A stretch of 64,000 bases of DNA from Antedon bifida (taxonomy: Eukaryota > Echinodermata > Crinoidea > Comatulida > Antedonidae), in contig OY727097.1 of NCBI GenBank assembly GCA_963402885.1, positions 15,748,001 to 15,812,000 on the forward strand, given 5' to 3'. This document shows positions 1-10,800 of the stretch, one piece after another. The notes below the pieces were generated by a model. It searched no databases. It worked only from the letters and a program-made list of their open reading frames with translations, and had not been told where the DNA came from. Within the stretch, counting starts at the first letter, position 1; the number at the start of each line of letters is the position of its first letter. The translations under genes and the position numbers were made by a program.

Positions 1-677
1 AATGAAATTATCCTAATATTAAATTTTATTATAAACAAATCATGTAAAACTAACAATGTAAAACTAACAATGTAATTTAAGTAAATAACAATAATTCTCA
101 GGAATATGATAACATTTTGTGATTTTTATGTCCTATGCATTTAAGATCAAATGAAGAATTCAATGTTGTGTTGTTTTTCTATTAAATTCTTTTTGACCCT
201 ATTGTTCGCGTTGAGATTTTAAAAATGCAATACAAAAAAGTTAACAATACTGTATATCATTTATTAAAATAGAATATGAAATATGTATTTATGTAGTAAC
301 TCTACTAATAAATGTATATTTTTTAAGTTTCAATCAACAGCATGCATACACCACAACATTGTACTTTATCTTTACAAGACTTATCTTGTAAATATAAGTT
401 TACAATTTTAGTCAGGTCAATAATAAAAAAGATTGAAAAAAAGCTATACCAATGAAATATATTAAATTATGAATGTTAATGTTCAAGTATTGCTAATAAA
501 TATACAGTGGGTTTACAAATATTTCTCATGTGAAATTTTGGGTAAGCCACAAACACTAGCTATAGCCACCATACTCATCGTAGACATTAACAATATATAT
601 ACAAAAAATCCAGTGACAGAAAGTCCTACAACAGTAAATTACTTATTGCACAGTTCATCATAATATAACATATTTTT
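1..677. other. AT-rich stretch, no gene seen
   Basis: Only short frames without recognisable content. A near-duplicate 'taaaactaacaatgt' repeat occurs at 46-72. Nothing else supported. Confidence 0.6.
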
Positions 678-1400
678 ATACCAATAGGACAGGTTGTATG
701 TAAATGAGGAAGTAAATTATTAATGTCATTTCCATTCCTTAAACCATTTTAAGTAAGAACTGTTCCCCTCAGTTGAGTCGATTATTGAACAAAATCAGGT
801 TTTTTATTTTAAATTACCCTACTTACAGTTTGCCAAATGCGCACAAAAAAGAATCGAGTACACGTAAATATTGGAAAATAGTTAATATTAAATTAGCATT
901 CAAATCATTTAAAATGTCAAACTTTTTTAGTCTTAAGGACCCTGTCCCCGATATGTTCCGCTCTCGTGTTGTATATAAATTCAAATGTATGGGATGTAAT
1001 TCCATGTATATTGGTGAAACCAATAGACAGTTATCAATGCGGGTGCGTGAACATTTCAGGGACAAGGCTTCTAAACATTTTTCAACATATGCAGGAATCA
1101 GAACGGTGTAAGGCCCTCGCTAATGCGGAATGCTTCACCGTTCTGGATTCTGCAGATTCCGCTTTCAAACTTAAGGTCAAGGAAGCCCTCCACATCATGT
1201 GGAGTAAACCTTCCTTTAACAAACAAATATATAACTTGGGCGTCACGCTTGCCATGATTGTTTGTTGCCGGCGTTCCTTGTTGTTTTATCATGCTAATTA
1301 TTTACATACAACCTGTCCTATTGGTATATAAGTACTCTAGGCGTTTTTTCTGTTCTGATGATGAAAATAGTTTCTCAAAAAATGTCAAGACATTTTAAGG
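678..1400 (+). mobile_element. Truncated Penelope-like element (GIY-YIG endonuclease end)
   Basis: The plus strand encodes a GIY-YIG-type C-terminal domain of a Penelope-like retroelement (see 773-1331). The fragment is bounded by an inverted repeat of about 28 bp (ataccaataggacaggttgt... at 678-705, reverse complement at 1300-1327). The 3' tail contains aagtactctagg and gttctgatgatga; both recur at 58,980-59,030 in reverse orientation. The reverse transcriptase portion is missing. It lies downstream of the ROCO gene, in the opposite orientation. Confidence 0.75.
773..1331 (+). pseudogene. PLE GIY-YIG endonuclease remnant, frameshifted
   Basis: Frame 1 (to about 1088) reads FFSLKDPVPDMFRSRVVYKF, CMGCNSMYIGETNRQLSMRV and REHF, the typical VYKFxCxxCxxxYIGET...R..EH block. 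Around 1085-1095 the reading moves to another frame that continues HMQESERCKALANAECFTVL and KEALHIMWSKPSFNKQ, the usual end of the PLE protein. A frameshift and lack of upstream RT make it a pseudogene. Confidence 0.75.
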
Positions 1401-1518
1401 CAGTTTGCCTATTTATCAAATGCCTCAGTCGTTATTTTAACTCAAAAGTTCGGTGGAATCATTCATGATTTATCTAACATATTTTTCCTAGAAAACACAA
1501 GTCAAGCCATATCACGCT

Positions 1519-1635
1519 AATATTGGATGTGATTGACTGATTGGAGGCATCTGTATGGCCAGTAAAAATATCTTGTTTTGGTGATGAATGGGGAGAAAGA
1601 ACCATTCTGTTTTAGGTTTTCAGAAGCCTTTTGGT
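1519..1635. repeat. Relic third copy of the exon 3'-flank repeat
   Basis: About 115 bp similar to 2560-2670 and 3868-3980 (tattggatgt, tggccagtaaaaat, ttggtgatgaat, cattctgttttaggttttca). It sits downstream of terminal exon C, as the other copies sit downstream of exons B and A. Confidence 0.7.
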
Positions 1636-1878
1636 CGTCACACACACTAGACAGCAGCTGATTAGAATTCTGATTAAAAATTATTTCAAATCATTTTATT
1701 TCATAATCCCAATTGTTATACCAAGTCAGATGTCAGGTACGTGACCTAGGTTAAGGTACTTGTATTATTTTGGTCTATTAAAACATAGTTTTATCCTGCA
1801 CTTTTAAAAACATTATTTTAATAGGTCTTCTTTATTGTCCTTTATTAAATATGTATCTCCTTTTGTTCATACAAATTT

Positions 1879-1884
1879 TTTATT
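1879..1884 (-). terminator. Polyadenylation signal AATAAA after exon C
   Basis: AATAAA on the minus strand, 65 nt downstream of the TAA of terminal exon C. Confidence 0.5.
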
Positions 1885-1948
1885 TGTTGAACTGAGTTAC
1901 CATATAACTGCAGTTCATATGGTCTATTGTAGGTTTTCAATAGACACT

Positions 1949-2211
1949 TTAGACTGTTTCTAGTAATTCTACAATATCCATTCTCTCAACTGCTCTCAAG
2001 GCTTTTACTACTTCCTCTCGTTGGTTCACATCTCTTCCTTGCTTACATCGCCATTGTACCAGTGATTCCATTGTTGCTTCTACAGTCAGCGCTGAAAACC
2101 TTCTCTCAGTTTGTGATAGCTCAACATCAGCAATACCAAGATGCCTACAGAAATTCTTCCAATCTGTCATTTTCTCAGAAATTATCAGGAAGTCCAAGTC
2201 TGTTAAGCATC
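1949..2211 (-). CDS. Terminal exon C: divergent death domain, with stop
   Basis: 263 nt, acceptor tttttacag in phase 1, matching the donor phase of 4881-5177. It encodes KMTDWKNFCRHLGIADVE, TERRFSALTVEATMESLVQW and EEVVKALRAVERMDIVELLE before TAA. It is clearly a death domain but far diverged from exons A and B, and is a third alternative C-terminus. An AATAAA lies at 1879-1884, 65 nt past the stop, making it a well-formed 3' end. Confidence 0.75.
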
Positions 2212-2256
2212 CTGTAAAAACACATTTAATTGACTTCATTAAATAAAATACATTTG

Positions 2257-3560
2257 GTTGTTTTTCTTCAAACATTGAGGTGCTAAAATGCAACATTTTA
2301 TTTATAGTGTCAGTAAGAATTATTATTTTCCTATCAGGATAAGGTAAAAATCATGAATAATGCATGAGCCTAATTACTAATTATTTCTATGATAAAGAAT
2401 ATATAGCTGCCCTATTTCCTAAATATAAGTGAACATAACCCACTAAATATGAAATTTGTGTATGCATGACACTTACAAAATTAAAATACCTATTTCACAG
2501 TTTCATCACAATATAACATAAACCAAATATTTTTTATGTTCCCCCTAAAACATACTGAGTCAATATTGGATGTAATTTACTGATTGGTATGGCCAGTAAA
2601 AATATATTTGACATTTTGGTGATGAATAGGGAAAGGAATCATTCTGTTTTAGGTTTTCAGAGGCCTGTAAATTATAGATACACACAGTAACTACAAATTT
2701 AATCACGTTTAAAAATGATGAAAATAAAAAGTAACATAGTGATTATTTCTACAGTGGTATCAGGTATACATATAGCTTTTTTGTAAAATAATAATCATTA
2801 TCCACCTTGTCCTGATTGGTCTGTAAACACTGCAACTTCTAAACTGATGTCATCTTTGTATTCATGTCTTGTACACAGGCTATCAGCTAAATCAACACGT
2901 CCCTGTTGTTTTAAAGCCTTGATCATTGTAGGTAGTTGATGTGCCTCTGCATGTTGCCAGCTATTTCTCCATTGAACCAAAACTTCCATCATGGCATCTT
3001 CTACATGTTTGTTTTTGCCTGCAATTTTACCAACGTTTTCCCATTTGATTCCAAGTCGCACTGCTAGTCTTCTCCAACTTTCACCTAAATTGTCACAGAT
3101 GAATAGGAGATCTTGGTCATCAAAACAAGCTGTGAAATAAGAAAAATAATATCAAGACAATGCTTTGGTAAAATTAATATATTATTGATTAATTATATCA
3201 TAAAGGAAATTAATTAAAAAATAAACATTTTATAGATATTCTATTTTTATTGCCGGTAAGAATCATAATAATTCATGAGCCTACAGTAATTATTAATTAT
3301 TTTCTATAAAGAACTGTAAGATAGCTGCCCTTCCTAAATATAATTAAGCACTCTAATCCTCTAAAAAATCAAGGATTTTCATATGTTTCAAACCCAGGGA
3401 TTTCAATTTTATAGATTGCAGAAAACCATTTCTGTATGCTTATATAGAAGCACTTAAAATGTCCCAATTAATGGCATAATCAACTTCATGAATTATTCAG
3501 GATTTCTGAAAATTATAGGAAAAAGTAATGATGCCAGCATTCGGGCTATGCATATGAATG
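2257..3560. repeat. Tandem duplication, copy 1 (about 1.30 kb)
   Basis: Nearly identical to 3561-4872 across introns and exon, with scattered single-base differences and small indels. It contains terminal exon B. Confidence 0.9.
2798..3129 (-). CDS. Terminal exon B: duplicate death domain, with stop
   Basis: Same length, acceptor, phase and stop as exon A, inside the second copy of a 1.3 kb tandem duplication. Because exon A ends in a stop, B can only be used as an alternative terminal exon, or is unused. A variant ATTAAA lies about 95 nt downstream (2698-2703) and is mutated in copy A. Confidence 0.75.
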
Positions 3561-4872
3561 GTTGTTTTTCTTCAAACATTGAGGTGCTGAAATGAAGCAA
3601 CATTTTATTTATAGTGGCAGTAAGAATTACTATTTTCCCATCAGGATAAGGTAAAAATCATAAATAATGCATGAGCCTAATTACTAATTATTTCTACAGT
3701 ATGATAAAGAATATATAGCTGCCCTATTTCCTAAATATAAGTGAACATAACCCACTAAATATAAAATTTGTGTATGCATGACACTTACAAAATTAAAATA
3801 CGTATTTCAAAGTTTCATCACAATATAACATAAACCAAATATTTTTTATGTTCCCCCTAAAACATACTGAGTCAATATTGGATGTAATTTACTGATTGGT
3901 ATGGCCAGTAAAAATGTATTTGACTTTTTGGTGATGAATAGGAAAAGGAATCATTCTGTTTTAGGTTTTCAGAGGCCTGTAAATTATAGATACACACAGT
4001 AACTACAAACTTAATCACGTTTAAAAATGATGAAAATAAAAAGTAACATAGTGATTATTTCTACAGTAGTATCAGGTATACATATAGCATTTTTGTAAAA
4101 TAATAATCATTATCCACCTTGTCCTGATTGGTCTGTAAACACTGCAACTTCTAAACTGATTTCATCTTTGTATTCATGTCTTGTACACAGGCTATCAGCT
4201 AAATCAACACGTCCCTGTTGTTTTAAAGCCTTGATCATTGTAGGTAGTTGATGTGCCTCTGCATGTTGCCAGCTATTTCTCCATTGAACCAAAACTTCCA
4301 TCATGGCATCTTCTACATGTTTGTTTTTGCCTGCAATTTTACCAACGTTTTCCCATTTGATTCCAAGTCGCACTGCTAGTCTTCTCCAACTTTCACCTAA
4401 ATTGTCACAGATGAATAGGAGATCTTGGTCATCAAAACAAGCTGTGAAATAAGAAAAATAATATCAAGACAATGCTTTGTTAAAATTAATATATTATTGA
4501 TTAAGTATATCATAAAGGAAATTAATTAAAAAATAAACATTTTATAGATATTCTATTTTTATTGCCGGTAAGAATCATAATAATCCATGAGCCTACAGTA
4601 ATTATTAATTATTTTCTATAAAGAACTATAAGATAGCTGCCCTTCCTAAATATAATTAAGCACTCTAATCCTCTAAAAAATCAAGGATTTTCATATGTTT
4701 CAAACCCAGGGTTTTCAGTTTTATAGATTGCAGAAAACCATTTCTGTATGCTTATATAGAAGCACTTAAAATGCCCCAATTAATGGCATAATCAACTTCA
4801 TGAATTATTCAGGATTTCTGAAAATTATAGGAAAAAGTAATGATGCCAGCATTCGGGCTATACATATGAATG
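3561..4872. repeat. Tandem duplication, copy 2 (about 1.31 kb)
   Basis: Direct, adjacent copy of 2257-3560 starting at ggttgtttttcttcaaac. It contains terminal exon A and ends at catatgaatg just before the donor of the upstream death-domain exon. Confidence 0.9.
4110..4441 (-). CDS. Terminal exon A: death domain 3, with stop
   Basis: 332 nt, acceptor phase 1 (tttcacag). It encodes DNLGESWRRLAVRLGIKW, an acidic middle, MEVLVQWRNSWQHAEA and MIKALKQQGRVDLADSL, then a 30-residue acidic tail and TAA. It is near identical to 2798-3129; one amino-acid change is visible (KDEI versus KDDI). Being closest to the upstream exon, it is the default 3' end. Confidence 0.85.
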
Positions 4873-7800
4873 CAATATACCTGAATGTTTGATAATCTCT
4901 GGCAAGTCATCCTTAATGTATTTCTCAAACTGCTTAGCAAGATCATTACGACCATGTTGTCTTAGTGCAGTGCATAATACTTGTTGCTGATTAAGATCAC
5001 TACCAATGTTGCTCCTCCAATGTTTCAGCATCTTTGCTGTAGCTTTATCTGTCTGCTTTTCATTATCAAAAATAGTATTCACTTTAGACCATGTAAGCCC
5101 CAAACGAACACCAAATCGTCTGCAGGAAAGATCCATCTCTCTGGACACTTTGTCAATAGTTAGGTCATCCACATAGTCTATATCAAAAAAACAAAATTAT
5201 GAATCAATTGTGTTTTTAATCCTTCACAATAGTAACTAAACATAATAATTATTTTATCATAAAATATACCTTTGTTATCCTTGACATCTGACATACTCCT
5301 TCGTTTACTAGATCCCTTAACTTTTGATTTTAGAGATGTTTTCCCCTTTGTCATTTTATGAGACTTGGCAACAGTATCATCATCATCAGTATCAGATTCT
5401 GGATCTATGTTCTTCTGTCTACCAGCTTCTTTTGAGGTAGAAGCTACAATGACAATAAAACAACAAAATAGTGATAAAGTTAAACCAAGATGTACCATTG
5501 CTTGTTTTGTATTGTTAATTTATGTAGTATTACTCTTTTAGATATAATAATAAATTTGATTTAGCAAAGTTATTTATGAATGCATTAGTTCGGCAATTCA
5601 GGAATTTGATTTAAAATGATGATCTTCAAAAATATACACTAATGATAATTTCTGTATTAGCTGGACTGAACAGTTTTTCATTTATAATACTTTACCATCA
5701 ACTTGTTGGCATATATCGCGCTGTATAGTGTTGATATTAATTTATATCTGTGAAAGTTAATTGCATTCAACTATCGCATGGTTTAAACATTAAAAACCTA
5801 GAATTGTAGTGTACGATGATGTTGACAATCATTCATAATAAATCTTTTACCATCAACTGCACCTTTGTTATCCCTCTTGGAGGAAAATAATCTCTTCACG
5901 TTACGAGTGATTCTTTGAAGTCTTGAAGTGGAAGCTTGTGCATTGCTGTGACCATCACTGTCATAATCTAGAGCTATGTTTTGTTTTGTACTATCTCTCG
6001 ATTCAGATGCTAAAAAATAAATCGAAAAGCAACATTTTATAAACTGTATATACTAGATGTACATTTACAATAATACTGTTTTTTTTTAAAATTCTGTGGA
6101 TTATCATAAATGATGACGACACAGACTTATTATATAAATCTAAAAAAAGTTTGGTGTTTTTTTTACTTCAATCATTTTATGGCATTTATATAATAGTTGA
6201 AAGATCGTAACTTTTTATAATGAAGTAACATACAATTAATATTAATTTTTACATGAATGATGCAAATAAAATGTCTTATATCCATGAAGTATACTTAAAT
6301 AAATAAAGAATTGTTAACTTGAATCCTCATTCATTTTGTTTGGGTTTAGTTTTTTTTTTATTTTACTTCATCTTAAAATGTTAACCTATAGCAGTGAAAC
6401 TGATGGATAATACAAACACAAATCCTCTACCTTTTAGTACAATGTCTCCAAACAGATTACGGTAACGTTTCACTTCCATTCCTCTGCTTCCACATGGCAA
6501 CACATCTTTGTCAAATTTGCGTATAACATGCATATGAGTATGTTCACCTTTCGAACCACACATACAAGGGATGTACATCTTTACTTTAACACCATGTGCA
6601 TTCTTCTCACTCAAAAAGTGCAATTCTTTTTCAAGAAAAGTTAGTACCTAGAAAATAGAATAATTTGATTTAGTTGATTATATTGCTACCCACAAAAAAA
6701 AATACATTAATATTTTACTTGTAAGTGTACATTACAGTATAACGAAATGTGTACCGTAATATTCAAAAGTTTTTATAAATGATCAAAAAAGTATTTACGC
6801 TTACAACTGAAATGCAACATATCCATTTTGTTTAGAATAGAAAAAAATAAAAGCTTGACATATTTGAATATTTGCACTGCAGCCTCAAGTTGTCCATGTT
6901 TAAATAAAGTAATTATTAATTATTGTTTAATTATCTTTAATCATCAAAATTGTTAATACTCTACATATCCAACTCATAAACATTATTTTTACATTAACTT
7001 ACCTTCTTACAGATGCTAGGTTTTGGATCATCATCTTCAGGAAGGCCAGCAGCATTCATGATGTCTGTTCTAACTATTGTTGTCTGCAATATCAAAATCA
7101 ATTTTTGTTTTATTTTCATTTCATAATTGTTTCTCTTTAATTTTTATTAAAAGCAATTGCCACTAAATCTATAATCTATATATAATCTATATATAATATT
7201 ATAACCATACAAGATGAATGATAAAAACACCTTTTAATGTAGATATTTGCTATATTTTCACCGATTTTCTGCCAACATGTTTTTGTTTGTTTGTCCTATG
7301 TAATGCTTAGTGTGTTTTATTTATATTTATATTAATTTTTGTTCAGGGAAATATTGTACAAGAAATTGCTTTTTATTTTAGTCTCTTTCAATTTTACTGT
7401 TATTATTGTTATATCTATAATGGAGAATATAACTGAAAATCTGAAACTGATAATGTTTCTATTATAATTCTATCTAGACTGATATTTTTCTTAGAGGTAA
7501 TTAAACATTTAGAGTTATGTTCCTAAGATGATACTTTCTCAGGTTTAGTTTTTAGTCTTATAGCATCATTTTTATTAAGTCTACCTGAAACAAACGGCAA
7601 TTGTTGATGGTAGCTACATTTAGAACCACAAAATGATGGCCATCAATATGCAGTTCTACATGCTCATAGGACAATGTAGGCTCAACATCTTCCATTTGAA
7701 ATTCCTCGATAAATTTAGTTGAAACACGTTGGAAGAGATCATCTGGTAGGTAGCCATCAAAGTCATGAAATAGAGAAATAGCACGCTTCTCTTCATATTT

Positions 7801-10800
7801 AACAGCCTTTGTATCATCACGTTGGGGCTTTAGGCGTGAAAGAACATAGAACGTTCGTCCAACATTCTATAGAAACAAAAATGGAACAAGAGTAGTAGAT
7901 GGAATATATGAAAAAATAATTGAACTAAATATTTTAAATAAAATGTAAATACCTCTTTACTCCTTTTTTCACACATTAACCCAAAGGTTTGCATCAGAGA
8001 CATAAAGAAGATAATCATCTCATCTGACTCATCCTTCCATATATGCCGCAACAGTCTTTCATCTAGTTTACCCCCATTTAAATTTCTCCAAAGCTGTTTC
8101 AGAGATGGCTAAACAAATATAAAAGCACAAGTGTAATTTGTCAATGCAACAAAGTAATTACTGTTCTTCTGGTCAGTAAAACCTCTTCTTTGGGACAATC
8201 TTATTGAAACTTACTTGTGCAATGAATGAGGTTAACATCACAGCTAACATCTATTAAGGGGACACTTTGTTGGGTCTTCCCTTAATGGGAGTGCTACAGT
8301 AATACGTTTATAAGCATATATTTTAGTATTAGAATATAATAGAATTAATAAGATATAATTTCGTTCTCTGTGTGGCAGATATTACATTTTTACAGCTAAA
8401 TCCATCACACTGAAAAACAATGTTTACGTCTGATATTCACCAATGATTGACACCAATCAAAGAAGTGACGTTTGCAAACCTGAATGCTGGGATCTATAAC
8501 TGTGATGATTGTTTTGAACTTGTCAACTACTCCCATCAAATCTATAACAATTTTTTCTTTGAGGATCTTGTCATCTGGGTAGAACAGAATCTCACCGATG
8601 TCGTGCAAGTATTCAAGAAACAGTTTTCTGTCAGTTATCTTACAACTAGCAAGTAAATCATTAATCTAAAAGGTAAATAAATATTATAATGAAAATGTAA
8701 TGAAAACAAAAATGTTGATTAATTACAAACTGGTTTTCTGTTGATGTTATCAATCATTTCGTTAATGTTGAAAGGTTGTTTATATAGGACATAATACTTT
8801 ATCATGCAAGGTAGATTTGAAATCTGAAAGTTTCCTAACCAACAGTAAACTCAAGGTTTACCACTTACTTACTTCAATAATTGTTATTTCTAAACAAAAT
8901 GTTCATTTTGTTTATGGCACAATTGGTACTAAAACAATTGCACCATTCCTGTTTGATAAACATTTGTTGAAGATTCACCATAAACAGTCAATTAACACAG
9001 ACAGCAAAGCAGGGATACTGTTAATGTTACTATCAATAACAAGTTTTTTTTTCACTTTAACACCATTCGATGCAGCAATAAAAAAAACAGGGTTTAATGC
9101 TTTAATGTGATTTAAGAATAAACAAATGTAATGGATGTTAAACACTTATTATTAAAACACATTCATCAATCAATTTTTTTATATAAATGTATCATATTCT
9201 AACCTCAGATGTTGGTAGATATAGTTTGTCTTTTCGTAACTGTTGTATTTCCAGCAGTACTTGTAGCCATTTGATTGGCAAAGTAAGAATCATCATCTGG
9301 ACTAATTTTTGTATTTGGAGAATGATTTTAGAAGCACCGCTCTTTTCAAATGAGACACTGTTTTCAATGGTAAAGAGCTCTCCTTGATACACCATGTCCT
9401 CAAATGGTTTTCCTTCCAGGGCTTTCCAAAGTATATTCTCTATTGCTTTTACCTAAATTAAATAACATCACATTGTAATTAAACGTAAGTCAAGGGAAAA
9501 TTATAAGTATACCAATATAAGAATTCAAATTAAAAATGTGTGCAAAATCATAGATATTTGTATACCTTTTATTTGTTTTATTATAGACCTAACTGATGGA
9601 ACATTATTATATGAAACTACATATTGTTTCCAATGAATCAATTACAATATACTGTTTAATGAAACAAAATGTGATAACATATGTACCCTTTGTTGTCTTT
9701 CTTGTTCATTTTTACCAAGGCTCTCATAATGTGTACCAATCAGCATTATCTTGTTTTTCTGTCCTTTTCTTACGTTTACAAAAACCGAACGAATCCAAAA
9801 CAGAATGATCTCAAGATTTGTCATTCGATGTTCATACATTTTTCCCTAAATCACAAAGAAAATGAACAACATTTACATTTTAAATTCTTAAACAGGTAGT
9901 TTGAAAAACATTGTGGCAAATTATCTTATTATTGTGGTAATTATAGCAGCACCAATTTATATAGAAAAACAACACTATCATGGAAATGGAAATAACAATA
10001 ATCATATATCAGGCACCTGCTATTTGCACAGTTTTTGTTAAGGTAAAGGATAACATGAAAGAAACATTTTTTTTATGTACAATTACATAGAACATTTGAA
10101 ATTTGTAAAATATACTTACAGTTGTTGGATCACGAACTTTAGCTGGGGCATCAAGATCTTGATTCAGGTTAAATACCACACATACAACAGCATAAGACAC
10201 CATGAATATCTATTAAAAATAATCATAATTATCAATATTAATTAAAACCGTTTATACACATGTGTCAGTATGCTGGCACAACTGATCATTTGATACTTAT
10301 TTTTTTCCTCACAAACTGCATGTTCACCTTGAAAACATTTACAATCTTAATCATTGGTTTAATAAATAATGAATGTTTTATTACATTCTCTCTCCCCATC
10401 TCTCCCCTTGCTATCCATCTATGCTAATATTACATTATGGTAGACATCAATGAATACTATTTTATTTAAAATCTTCCAAAACTGGACACCCTTCGGCTGG
10501 CAAAATATGTTTGGGTTTACAGAAATTCTGATATTCCAAATGTGTTATCATTGTTTCACATAACTTGTATTATTTTTGAAGTGTAAAAAATTGAATAAAA
10601 TAAAGAAAGAAAGGAAGGTAAAAAGAATTTGGAACTTTTTTGACCTCAAGTCTGGTTTTGGTTTCTGGTAATTAGAGACTAGAGACTGAGTTGACTGTAT
10701 TCAATTAAATGAAGATTAAAATAATTTATAATATTATAATAATAATAATTGTATTTTATAACTGATATACTGTTACCATATTTGATCAACATATGATTAC

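Noticed and set aside
1350..1372. CTGATGA...GAAA string at the Penelope-like 3' tail, as in hammerhead ribozymes
   Set aside because: There is no room for stem II between CTGATGA and GAAA, and no matching stems I/III or cleavage triplet could be paired.
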